23,389 bases of DNA, taken from NCBI GenBank assembly GCA_016758965.1, contig JAEPRB010000406.1, positions 1 to 23,389 on the forward strand, in the 5' to 3' direction. The notes under the pieces were generated by a model. The model ran no database searches, was not told the origin of the DNA, and saw nothing but the letters and a program-made list of their open reading frames with translations. Source of the DNA: Circinella minor. Lineage: Eukaryota > Mucoromycota > Mucoromycetes > Mucorales > Lichtheimiaceae. Made by a program: the position numbers and the translations under genes. Positions 9,167-19,590 of the stretch are shown in pieces (positions within the stretch are counted from its first letter, which is position 1; each line of letters begins with the position of its first letter).

Positions 9167-9526
9167 GTTGTAGTTGAGCTTGCTCACTCCCTCCCTTTTA
9201 TTTTTTTTTGTAGTGTACTAATATTATAACTTTATTGTTCTTCATATATATATATATATATAGGTCGAGCTGGCTCCCTCTTGTACATATTCTTGAATAC
9301 CCCCTTTTTGATATACCCTATTTATTTTAACTTTTTTGTTGTCGTTATTAAAGTAAATATTTTATAGATATGTTAAGGATAGAGTGTTAACTGGAAATGA
9401 TATTTCGGTTATTAATCATACTTATGGTGCATACCCTTTAGAACCTAAATGATTTTTTGTTTAATTTGAAATGGTTATAAATAAACGTAAACGCGACCAA
9501 AACACAAAATAAACCATAATAATTTA
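9167..9526. other. AT-rich spacer with TA microsatellite
   Basis: Holds a (TA)n run near 9246-9262 and two short similar phrases, GTTGAGCTTGCTCACTCCCT at about 9173 and GTCGAGCTGGCTCCCTCTTG at about 9264, each right after an AG. No gene seen. Confidence 0.4.
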
Positions 9527-9682
9527 TTTGATAGTTTAAAAACTAGTCTGCTAAAATATATAATATAAAAATGTATTGGTTATCAGTACCAACGTGTTCG
9601 AATATTATACACAAAAAAAGAGACAGTAGTCTTGAATTATTTCATTTAAAACAGCTTTATTTTGGTGCAACTTTTTCTTTAA
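9527..9682 (+). repeat. left inverted arm
   Basis: Begins near TTTGATAGTTTAAAA and contains TTGGTTATCAGTACCAACG, ending near CTTTTTCTTTAA. It is the reverse complement of 10623-10784. The much lower divergence between the two arms than between the right arm and its neighbouring tandem copies implies a recent origin. Confidence 0.75.
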
Positions 9683-9958
9683 CTTACTGGTTCGTTAGTT
9701 ATCTTATTAATAACAATAAAACTTAACAAAATTAAAGCATCAATTTATTTGATATATTGATATTTGATATTGTTTTCTTAATTTTATCAACGATAATAAT
9801 ATGGTATCAATATAGCAATTAGTATATTATCTTCATAGTATTGGGCATTGTTCTTCAAACTACTCCAGAAAACAGTTTCATCATTGTAGGTATGAAATAC
9901 ATAAAGTAACACATATAGAGATTCTTGAAATCAATGAATTAAACATATGCTGCTTTAA

Positions 9959-10272
9959 GCCCTCTTAAGGGCAGCCGTGGGGGATCTTGCAAGTGTCACG
10001 GTTATTCTTTTACAGTACCTATGTCATATATTCAACAGCTTCTAATCCCATAAACTAATGCACGATTAATTCGTGAAGATATGAAAGGAGCTCGACGAGA
10101 TGGAAAGCTGAATGAATTCGACATGATGAAGGTGGAACATGTAGGGGACGAAAAACTCTTGGGGTATGCATGATTACGAATGAAGAAAAGTCGTGTATGG
10201 CAAAAATATGTATCCAGAAAATTAATAAGAATAGCATCATTCAATTCTTTACTTGGTATAATCACCATTTGA
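9959..10272 (+). pseudogene. coding remnant inside the inverted-repeat element
   Basis: From 9959 the plus strand reads ALLRAAVGDLASVTVILLQY and then stops at 10043-10045. From 10054, in another frame, it reads TNARLIREDMKGARRDGKLN followed by EFDMMKVEHVGDEKLLGYA, TGA (10171-10173), then SRVWQKYVSRKLIRIASFNS to TGA at 10270-10272. G/C content and residue balance are far above the surrounding AT-rich DNA, so I read it as a formerly coding gene with about two stops and one frameshift. The basic, helical character would fit a DNA- or RNA-binding protein. I cannot name the family. The minus-strand frame over the same interval looks like a shadow. Confidence 0.4.
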
Positions 10273-10590
10273 TTGTTATTTCTCGATCTCTTTATATTTT
10301 CTTTTATATATATATATATATATATATATTCATCTCTTCTTATATTATCATTATCATTATTACATATGAATACTTAATATTCCTATCTGCTTAACTTTCT
10401 TTTTTTGTTTTTCTTTCTATCGTCCATTTTTATATTTCCTTCATAGTACTTTTACATTGCCCAAATATATCAACAGTTTTCTTATTAAAATGTAATTACT
10501 ACAAGTGGATCTATTCAATTTATTGCTTTATATAGTTTTGGCTTGAAGCACCACACTATAAGAGATATGAAAATATTAAGTTATCAGAAG

Positions 10591-11165
10591 AAAAATCGTA
10601 CGGATAAGCACTTGTATTTTTTTTAAAGAAAAAATTGCACCAAATAATAAAGCTGTTTTAAATGAAATAATTCAAGACTACTATCTCTTTTTTTGTGTAT
10701 AATATTCGAACACGTTGGTACTGATAACCAATACATTTTTATATTATATATTTTAGTAGACTAGTTTTTTTTACACTATCAAACAAACTGTTAGTAATGC
10801 CATTCAGAAGTGAAAAAAAATCGCATCACACTACCAATAAAGCCATTTCAACCAAATAATCCAAGAATATGATCTGTTTTTTGTGGATAATATTCGAGCA
10901 AGTTGATACCAAGAGCTAGTGATTAATCAATACATCCTATTTATATTATATATTTTAATAGATTAGTTTTTAAATTAACAGATAAATTGTTGCACTGCCA
11001 TTCAAAAGTAAAAAAAAAAAAAAATCGCACGGATAAGCACTTGTATTTTTTTTTTTAAAAAAAAAACGCATATAATCCAAAAGTATAACCTCTTTTTTGT
11101 GTTAATATTCGAGCAAATTGATACTAATGAGCAGTAAAAATTGATATATTTTATATAATTTATTT
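10591..11165 (+). repeat. three diverged tandem copies of a 200-220 bp repeat
   Basis: Units begin near 10591, 10814 and 11016 at AAAATCG(T/C)A. Units 1 and 3 share CGGATAAGCACTTGTATTTT, and all three share TAATATTCGA(A/G)CA followed by TTG(G/A)TAC. The anchor AATATTCGA occurs at 10701, 10889 and 11104 (spacings 188 and 215). The first unit contains the right inverted arm (10623-10784). Confidence 0.7.
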
Positions 11166-11264
11166 TATTACGTCTAATGGTTTCAAGCGTGCAAAATTAA
11201 TTAAAGCGAATATCATTCATAAGAAGTTATTGTAAAAAAAAATTGTATAGAATCTTAATGAAGT

Positions 11265-11999
11265 ATGTCTAGTAAGAGAAGTCGTACTGTTAATATCACA
11301 AGAGGACTGGCTATGGCTGTTGGCACTGTACCACTACAATCGCACAGGTAGAACTACCATAAAAAACATATAAAAATATCAAAAGCAAAAGAAAACCAGC
11401 AAAGTGGTCTCTCAAAAAAAAGTCATTTATTACAGTAAGTCAATCATCTCTTTATTATTAATTAGACGTGGAGAAAATGGAGAAAAAGCAAATACAAATA
11501 TATACCATAACATCAAAAAATGCATTGGTAATTCGTGCGCAGGACATGAACGTCAGAATCAGAAATTTCCAAAGGCCACAGGAATATTATTATAAACCAT
11601 GTTCAAAATCAAAAGGTAAAAACATTACATTAATATAGTTTATTTACGGATCACATGCATGTGCAGGTAAGTAGCATAAAAATATTTATTATTATTACTT
11701 GATGCCTCACTAGTACATAAATTGTAACTAATAATCAAATATATGTTTAATATAACAGCGGCACCAGAATAATACCTTTAAATCTATTTGAAAACACATA
11801 AAAAGATACCCGTACACGAATAATAAAACACGACAAGCATATAACATTTAACTATATGACGTCACAACAGTTAATAACTGCCGTAACTAACAATCGAACT
11901 TATTGATCATTCTGATTAATAGATAGTGGTGACCTTGAATGTACGAATATTCCAAAAGAATTAGGTCAGAGCAAAGAGACTTATAGTTACTATGGATAG
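11265..11999 (+). pseudogene. decayed multi-exon gene in repeat copy 2
   Basis: ATG 11265-11267 opens a short exon, MSSKRSRTVNITRGLAMAVG then TVPLQSH, ending at CACAG|GTAGAA (donor 11348). A 3' site at TTATTATTAATTAG (ending 11465) would give a 118-nt intron. The next exon, 11466-11615, is open in two frames (one reads KKQIQIYTITSKNALVIRAQ, then RNFQRPQEYYYKPCSKSK) and ends at AAAG|GTAAAA. The last exon, 11937-11999, reads GDLECTNIPKELGQSKETYS then YYG and TAG, after an AG at 11936. The middle and last exons are recognisable in copy 1 (1352-1510 and 1842-1914), where the middle one is broken. I do not recognise the family; it may be a transposon-borne gene. Confidence 0.4.
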
Positions 12000-12097
12000 A
12001 AAATAAAAACTAGCACAATATAAACAAGTTACGGGCCCTTTCTAAATACTCTATCATCATTTATTATAATAAAACAACGTTTTCCTTTAGATCAACT
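11367..12097 (+). repeat. dispersed 0.75-kb repeat, copy 2
   Basis: Same-orientation partner of 1257-2028, offset by about 10.1 kb. The similarity starts near CATATAAAAATATCAAAAG and ends at GATCAACT. Divergence is substantial (roughly one base in five by eye, with indels), so the duplication is old. Confidence 0.7.
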
Positions 12098-15000
12098 TCT
12101 TTTTTTTTTGTTTAGTGTGATGTTTTCAATCTATAAAATAATTAAAGAAATAAACATCGTCTTTTTGCATTCATTTTGTAGCACCCACCAATTCAAAGGG
12201 AATAATTATACAGTTGTTTGTCAAATAACTGAAATAATTTATAATTAATTATATATTCATTACTCTTCAATTGGCTAAGATATAATTAATGCTTTAAAAC
12301 ATATCAAATTATTATTTTATGTATTAGTAATATAATACTTCAATACAATTACATAAAAGACAACAGTTAAAATAGACTGAACCTGGATATAATATGTATT
12401 ATATTAAAGTATTCAGTGATAGCTACGTATGTACTAGTAGTAATAACAAGCCGTCAAAAACAAAAATGTAAAAGACTTGAACATCTTTGAATGGTAAATC
12501 ATTTATAATATATGACTGTACTCTCAATAATTGATAAATTTTCAAGTTTTGGTACAGTTGAAAAAATTGTTATTGTGATCTCAATGGTATTACATGAGTT
12601 TGCGTGAGTCTACTTTCTTTTCTGTATATTTTTGTATCTTTAGCCCATGTTACTGTTATTTTTTTGTTCTATAAAAAAGTATATATTAATGACTTAAATT
12701 TCTAACTATATACTTGCTTTATAATTGCTTACAATGAAAATTAAAGTAAACGCCCTATTTTCTTTTATTTATTTTTTTTGCTGTTAATCAAAAAAATTTA
12801 AACCAGGTTATGGTTCCACAATGGTTGTGGAAACCCGGTAAAGTTTTTATGCGCAACATTCGGCATTCATTTAAACAGCTGCTAAGACTCAAATTTTTTT
12901 TTTATTTTCTTATCAGATGTGATAAGTATATACTAGAAAGAAAAAAAGAGTAGATTATCCAGAATTATCACCTGATGTTAAAATAACCTTTTATTATATA
13001 ATTGCACGTACATTATTCTTTATTGTATCTTTTCTCAAAACTAAATGTTAGCCTTTTTTTTCCGTCATAATATAATTCTATCCTTTTGTTAATTGAGTTA
13101 TTACTTGCCTAGAACGAACGAGTAATAGTATCATTTTTATTTTGATGCATATGGTGGAATTATTATCTTGATATTATGCAATTGATGTATGTATAGTTTT
13201 AATCTAACAAATAAGATTATTATCAAATCTAGTAACTGATAATAATAACATTTCGAGAGATATTAAATGCAGAACAATACAGTTACTATTCTGTACAATT
13301 TAAAGTTTAATAGGTAGTACGACTCCCGTTTTGTATAACAGCTGAATGTTCCCGCGAAACTGACGAAATTGTCTTTACTCATAGCGTGTTTTTAAGTCAA
13401 ATGATTATTTTTCTTGTTGCCACAAAAATGATATTATATAAATTACATTTGTTTATTTTTTCTTACTACAAGGGTTTAAAAAAACCGTATAATTGAATTA
13501 AACGATATGAAATATATATTTTATTCGCACTTCTAAGCGGAAATCAAATAAATATTTTAGGCAAGCGGGGATGATCGCGGCTAAGGAACGTTAAAAGATA
13601 GTTAAGTGCCTTTTTTGTTGGGGGGACGGGGGAATGTTTTGAGAGAAAAGAAAGCTTGTTATTTCATCTCATTGATTATATCATACGATTACCACTCTAT
13701 TCAGTTTTCTTTTTCTTTTTTACAATGAAGGGGTTATGTTTTGTAATCTAAAGAGAACCTTCTTTTTTTTTTATAAAGTCAGGTCAATAACTTTTAATAT
13801 AAAATTATACAATAACATATAAAATAAAACAGAAATGGTACACAATGTTTTCATTTTTCAAACGATATACGTATACATAAAAGAAACGTATTGACGAATG
13901 AAAAAGTATATAATTCTCACATGATGAATAATTCCCTTTTTTATTGAATTATACAGTACGTAATAAATAGTATTATTAGTAGTAGTAGCAAGATCGATAA
14001 TTTTATGCAGACATCATCTTTTTTTATTATCATATATAAAACTATCATAAATAAATAAAGAGACAACTACCAGGTTATAATATATACCATAAACTATTAT
14101 CAGCAGTGCTTTTATGCCTATAAAACAGGGTACGTAAAAGCAATACGTAATACCTTATATAATCTTGATCTTGTTTTGCCTATATAGTAATAAAAGGCTC
14201 GATAGGTGGCTGTGTCACCCTGTATCAAAAAAATATATCTTTTTCTTTACAATCTCAGGACAACAAGAATGATTATTTAGAAAAGACACTAATATAACAA
14301 AAAAGATGGTTCTTTTTTTTATTTTTCAAAGTCTATTCACAGCTTCTTCTTCTTTGATGACAATATGATACTTGTAAAAAATAAAATTAAAAAAAAAAGT
14401 ATATGTTCCTAGTAAGAAATGTAGATAAAGTGAATTAGTCTATCTATATACTACAATTTTTAAATCATCTTTCTTTATTGACCCGCTTTCCATTCCGCGC
14501 ATTATTATCATTTCTACTTCTTTTAATTTTATTTCTCCGGTAAACTACGTAATAACCCAATTGATGAAAATGAACAATGTAATTAAGATCAATAATATAA
14601 TTATAAAATAATAAAAAGCTTTTTTTAAAAAATTTATTGGGGGGAGGGAGAGGGAAAGAAGGTGACAAACAAATAAAGAGATGCATGATTTTCTTACTAG
14701 GGTCCATCCTGGTTTTTTTTTTTTTAAAAACGATCAAATCTTTTTGAAGGGAAAAATACCGACGGTAACACTAAAAACTGGACTTAATAAAATTTTGAAC
14801 ATATAATTTTTTTTTAACCGAGAGTTGAATTCTTTTGTACATGAGAAAAGAATTCTTTACCCGCGTAAAAAAAAAGTTACCATGGTGGTTGATCACCAGG
14901 GACCCTTGTATATATGTTTATTATAATATTCCATTTTTAAACAATAATATATATATATATATATATATAAATCTATCATATATATCGGGATTACTACTTT

Positions 15001-15203
15001 GATAATAAAAATATGTAGATGTATATAATTTTTTTTTCTGTTTTACATGTTTTTTTTGACATGTGCATATTTTTTTTAATAATGTGTGAAAATTGCGTTT
15101 GTATTCTTCCCTCTTTCATCGTCTTCCCCCCCCCAAAAAAAAAGGAACAACAAATAAAGCAGAGGGGGGGAAGGGGAAGGCGTACTAAGACTAAGTAATT
15201 CGG
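12098..15203. other. 3.1-kb gene-free AT-rich stretch
   Basis: No frame with coding character on either strand. The longer ones (for example at 14465-14737 and 14994-15251 on the minus strand) are Lys/Ile/Phe-rich translations crossing homopolymers. It contains a (TA)n run at about 14946-14969 and a hairpin at 12812-12835. A 39-codon minus-strand frame starts at 13382 (MSKDNFVSFAGTFSCYTKRE) and is the only short frame with some coding flavour. It is unsupported. Confidence 0.5.
12812..12835. other. hairpin GGTTCCACAA / TTGTGGAAACC
   Basis: GGTTCCACAA at 12812-12821 pairs with TTGTGGAA(A)CC at 12825-12835 around a TGG loop, with one bulged A. Flanking ACCAGG and CCCGGT can extend the stem imperfectly. 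It stands out by G/C content in an AT desert. No associated gene. Confidence 0.45.
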
Positions 15204-15212
15204 ATCTGATAA
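15204..15212 (+). promoter_or_regulatory. distal ATCTGATAA GATA-type site
   Basis: Exact match to the extended iron-GATA consensus ATCWGATAA, about 1.2 kb upstream of the synthetase ATG. Such 9-mers are expected about once per window by chance in DNA this AT-rich, so on its own it is weak. Confidence 0.25.
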
Positions 15213-16105
15213 AAAAAAAGAAAAATAATAGTCCCATAACGTTGGTAACACGTCGCTTTAGTTATAAAAACAAAAAAGTTAGTCGGGTAGTTAAAATCTA
15301 GTATTCCCATATATGATGCAAGCATATAATACCTTTTACGTGTTATTTTATCTGTTTAAAGATAATCCTTTTTTTTCTTCCAATCAACTCGCACGTACAA
15401 TGGTTGTATAATTATTATGTGCATGAACATGTGAGAAACCTTGATTTAAAACATACTGGTGTGTTCCCCTTAAAAAATGAAAAGTAACATGTACCTTTTA
15501 ATTCTATTGTAAAACACTAGAAAGTTACTACAACACTTCAAAAAAGAACAAGAAACAGGAATAGAGTGGTAATAAGAAACATATGATAATGATGGTTATA
15601 ATGTTAGAAAATTATATTTTTACTACTGACATTCAATCTTATCATCACACAACCTTCGTTAGCACCGGGATTCATTGATCGGGTTTAGCGGAACCGACAG
15701 GGATCACCCAACAAAAAAAAAAAAAAAAAAAAAAAAGAGAGACGAGGATGGTGACACGAAGAGATATCGATTATGGAGAAAAGAGAGAACAAAAAAATAA
15801 TAAATATTTGACTACTTATTCAGTTTAAACGCGTCTTATTTAAATCCTGTTTTTTATTTTTCTTGATATAAATATCTAGTCAATATTTGTATTGTCATCT
15901 TTATGGGAGTCTAGAATAAGGAATACATTGTCAAGAAGAAGAAGTATTATATCAGCCTTGTAACTTAGTTACAGTATTAACCAGGGTATGATAATTATTT
16001 GAGCAACGTGAGATTCAATGAAAAAAAAAAAGAGATGAAGCCCTTTCGGTGCAAAAAAAGTATCCAAATCCCAGAGTTTCTCGTGTAACCTTTCATCAAA
16101 AGAAG

Positions 16106-16114
16106 ATCTGATAA
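16106..16114 (+). promoter_or_regulatory. ATCTGATAA, probable iron-responsive GATA-repressor site
   Basis: Exact match to ATCWGATAA, the extended element recognised by fungal iron-sensing GATA factors of the SreA/Fep1/Urbs1 type. It lies 303 bp upstream of the ATG of the siderophore synthetase. A near match, ATCTGATTA, follows at 16167-16175, and GGATAA at 16189-16194, giving a cluster within 90 bp. Role inferred from motif and position. Confidence 0.5.
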
Positions 16115-16234
16115 TTTAAAATAACGCGTTCAATTGGAAGGGGTATCGTTTAAACGAGCGAAAACGATCTGATTAAACTTCCTTTGGGGGATAAGGATGA
16201 ACTTCAATGAAATCGGGGTTATACATAATTTTTT

Positions 16235-16416
16235 TTTCTTTTTTGTCAGTAACGAATTCCATTTAAAAAGAACCACTTCGTTCATTTTTTTTTACCTCTT
16301 TCTTAATCACTTTTTACTACATATCCGCACACCTTTTACATTTTTTTTTCTACTCCTTTTTTTTTGTTTCTTATAATTTTTTTTTTCTTTTACAAAATAT
16401 TTTTTTATAACAAATC
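16235..16416 (+). promoter_or_regulatory. pyrimidine-rich core promoter / 5' UTR of the synthetase
   Basis: A nearly continuous C/T-rich tract on the coding strand, interrupted by CATATCCGCACACC and ending TTATAACAAATC before the ATG. CT-rich stretches just upstream of the start are common in fungal promoters of expressed genes. The start context has A at -3. No unambiguous TATA box could be fixed. Confidence 0.45.
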
Positions 16417-18759
16417 ATGCCTGCACCCTATTCTACAGCTAAAAACACACATTTTGGCAAATTTGCCACTACATCAAGATTGGTAGCATGTTTGATTTCA
16501 GAAAGTCTTGTCAATGCTTATTTCTGTCCATACAAGAAAAATGAACAAGAAGGAACCGATGATGTGATTGTGGGCTTAACTTTATTGTTACGTACCCGCG
16601 GTTCTACAGAAAAAATCGAACTTTCTTCTAGCACTTTATCCATAAATGATATTTTGGCGGTAATCCCCCAGCGGGGCGTTCCGGAGCTCGACACAAAAAC
16701 AAAAGTCATGGTAAATGGTGTACAATGTTACAAGATTGACTTGGCTGACCCGTGGGATATGTTGCCTCATATTTATTCTCCACAACTTTCTTCTTCTCAT
16801 ACTACTCCTGCTACTTTACCTGACTCGGAATCCGTTTATCGTCAAGTGATTCAAGTACTTACAACCATGGGATGTCAGGGCAAAATCTCTTTGGCAGACG
16901 GCTTTGATGCTGTTCAACTTTGGCAACAATTTTCCCATGACTATGGCGTGACTGATAAGCTCACAGACCTTATTGCATCAGAATTAGCAAGTTCTATGGA
17001 TCATCAAAGTAAGTTTTATTTTATTTATTTTTATTTTGGCACGTGTTTCCAAATGATCAACAACAACAAAAAGGGTTCTTCAGTGATAGATGGTCATAAT
17101 GATACTTTTTTTTTATTAATATGTGTATTAATAATGTATTGGTCATCTTTTATTTTTTTTTATTTTTGAAATAGCATATACATATGATTATCCGAAACCC
17201 TTGCCAACTCTTGAATCTTCATATATTCACTGGGAACAATCTATTGTGGAAGGTCATGCTACACATCCTGTAAGTTGAGAAAGCAATATATATATATATT
17301 ACTAGTGATTTTCTTTTTTGGGGATGATTTTATATCATTAATACCAATGTTTTATCGTTATTATGAAATGAAAAATTACTAATTAAATAATTATATATTA
17401 TATACAATTTAATGCAGATGCACAAGGCACGTCGCAGTTATTCACCATTGCCACCATTGAACCCTGGTCAAGTTAATCTCGAGACCCCTAAACTCCGACT
17501 CCTTTCAATTCCAAAATCATCAATGCAACTTCGTGGTAAATTCGAAACATTGGCTGCTCCTTTAGTCGATGCTATTTTGGAAAAGACGGGTAACTCTCAA
17601 GAACTGCGCCAGCAACATGCAGATCACGTGTTGATGCCGGTACACGAATTCCAAATTCCTAATGTCTTAGAACGATTCAAGGACGCGTCCGTGTTACCCG
17701 AAGAGAACAATGTGACCGCACAAAGTCTTACATCTATTCGTTCAGTTGCTATTCCAGAAATCCTAAAAGATCTTACTGTTAAGCTCTGTATTGGTATCAA
17801 GGTCTCTTCTGCTTTACGTACTATCACTCCATATACTACTTACTTTGGTCCTGGTTTCTCTGAACACGTTGTTCCACGTCTTTCCTATGATCGTAAGGTT
17901 TTAACCATCGAACGTGAATTGGCAAGTGCTGTCTACAGTCATCCTGATACCGATATCGCCAAACATTGTAGTTGTGTTTTGCGTGAATCTGTTGCAAATG
18001 CTAGCTCAGATGATGATACAATTGTTGTTGCTGCTGCTTTGGTAGAAAAGATTCAGAAACCCGATACTGATATTACTTTGTCAAAACATGTATGGAATTT
18101 GGATACCGAAGAAAAACGTGAAGCTTTCTTGAATAGATACGTTGAATTGGCACTCAAGGCATTTATTCCCCCATGTCTTGAAAATGGTGTCGCATTTGAA
18201 GCTCATGGACAAAATACAATGTGTCGATTTGATAAACGTACTGGTGAACTTAAGGGCTTTGTCATTCGTGACTTTGGTGGTGTTAAGGCCCATAACCCTA
18301 CATTGAAAAAGACCTGTGGTGTCGAATTGGATGTTCTTCCTGATAGTTGTGTTGTAGCCGAAACAATGGATGAAGTATACAAGTTGCTTTACCATACTCT
18401 TTTCCATTCTCACTTTCAACGTTTGATTCGTGTCTTGGATATGCACCATAATGGTCGTGGTTGGGAAATGGTTCGTAAACACTTTGTTGCAATGGTACCT
18501 AAGGATCATTCAATGTACAAATTTTTCATGGAGAAAGAAAAGGTTCCTGGTAAATGTATGATTAGAATGAAAATTGAAGAACTTTATCGTGATGTAAGTT
18601 ATTTTTATTTTTTATGATATTTAGGGATTGGTTTGTGCTATTATTTATCTCTTTTGTAAATATTAATAATTGATTTTGAATTTACTTTTTTTTTTATAGT
18701 ATATTTACAGTCCTGTACCTAATATGCTTCTCAGCCGTCCTCAAGAACTTGTACAATAA
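16417..18759 (+). CDS. rfs: NIS (IucA/IucC family) siderophore synthetase, probable rhizoferrin synthetase
   Basis: Four exons: 16417-17008, 17175-17269, 17418-18593 and 18700-18759. Introns start GTAAGT and end TAG or CAG. The product is 640 residues. NIS synthetases use ATP to adenylate a citrate-type carboxylate and condense it with an amine. In Mucorales the homologous Rfs joins two citrates to putrescine to make rhizoferrin, the secreted iron carrier. Motifs: EQSIVEGHATHP (residues 218-229, split by intron 2 from MHKAR), MPVHEFQIPN (302-311, the HPWQ-like site), LCIGIKVSSALRTITP (352-367, phosphate-binding SxxRT), AFEAHGQN (488-495) and FVIRDFGG (510-517). Length and motif order fit a complete enzyme of about 600 residues. 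The start is the first ATG, with A at -3. Codon use and introns are fungal, so any bacterial transfer is old. No transporter or reductase gene sits alongside. A different citrate/amine substrate cannot be excluded. Confidence 0.93.
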
Positions 18760-18760
18760 A
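18755..18760 (+). terminator. AATAAA overlapping the stop codon
   Basis: AATAAA at 18755-18760 overlaps the TAA of the synthetase. A T-rich, AT-rich 3' flank follows. It may act as a polyadenylation element, though in fungi such signals are weakly conserved. Confidence 0.3.
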
Positions 18761-19590
18761 ACCAAAACCAAAATCTGAATTACTCCCCCAAAAAAACACA
18801 TTCATTTTCATCTTTATCCCGTCATCATTACATAACAAAACATTTTTTTTCTCTTACCTTTTTTTTTCTTTATAAATATGCATTACCATTCACACATTAT
18901 TTGACTGATATATATATCTATATATATATATACATATTATTTTATTACCCTTTCTTATTTTTTCTTATTATTGTTCTTATATATTTCCCCTACTCTTTAT
19001 ACGTAGTTATTGTATTTAGTCGTTTTCTTTTTTTTTTTCTACTTTATTCATTTATCAGTTTATAGCTTGTACTTTTATTCTTTATTCTTTTTTTTTATTC
19101 TTGACACAATGTCCTATATGTTGATAACTATTAGCTGTGCTTTTTGTCATACATATATACACATATATACTTATATATTTTGTTATACTAAAATATAAAA
19201 AAGTCGCTTACTGATTTAATTATAATCTCTTTTTATCTGTTGTATTTTATGTGTACGAAAACTACTTTTAACTAGAATTATGTCGTAATGCTGATGCATT
19301 TTTTTATTATTTCTTTTTTGTTTTCTAACCTATATTAAATACAATTTATATATATTTTACTCACATCCATATATTGTCTTTACTAACTAATATGTATATT
19401 TACATATTTACATATTTATAGTAAGAAATATAAAAATAATATTATCGTAACGACTAGTTATCTTTTTGTTTTTTTGTTTTGTTCACATTAAAAAACAAGT
19501 ATATTTCAGCCCAGGATAATCTGATCTTGTAGATCTCACTTTTAAAACATACGATGATAATGTCTTGCATACATTCAGTAGATAAAAGTT
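18761..19590. other. AT-rich 3' flank, no gene
   Basis: T-rich sequence with TA-rich runs (about 18909-18935). Open frames are Phe/Tyr/Ile-rich low-complexity translations. Nothing else seen. Confidence 0.5.

Larger units (their letters stand above)
9527..10784. mobile_element. inverted-repeat element with internal coding remnant
   Basis: The segment 9527-9682 is almost the exact reverse complement of 10623-10784: only a handful of mismatches plus short indels by eye. The arms enclose about 940 bp that contain a plus-strand coding remnant (9959-10272) and a (TA)n microsatellite (10305-10329). This is the architecture of a DNA transposon or a MITE-like derivative with long terminal inverted repeats. 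No clear target-site duplication was found. The right arm also belongs to a tandem series continuing to about 11165, so the arms may instead be two insertions of one small repeat family. Confidence 0.5.

Noticed and set aside
1257..12097. The two direct 0.75-kb repeats as LTRs of one retrotransposon
   Set aside because: They are too divergent for a young element, lack TG...CA ends, contain exons and splice sites, and the interior holds unrelated elements on both strands instead of gag-pol.
15661..15711. G/C-richer patch resembling a tRNA at first sight
   Set aside because: No cloverleaf with a GTTCRANNC T-arm and matching acceptor stem could be built.
18081..18509. Minus-strand 142-codon frame
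   Set aside because: Antisense shadow inside exon 3 of the siderophore synthetase, which has motif support on the other strand.
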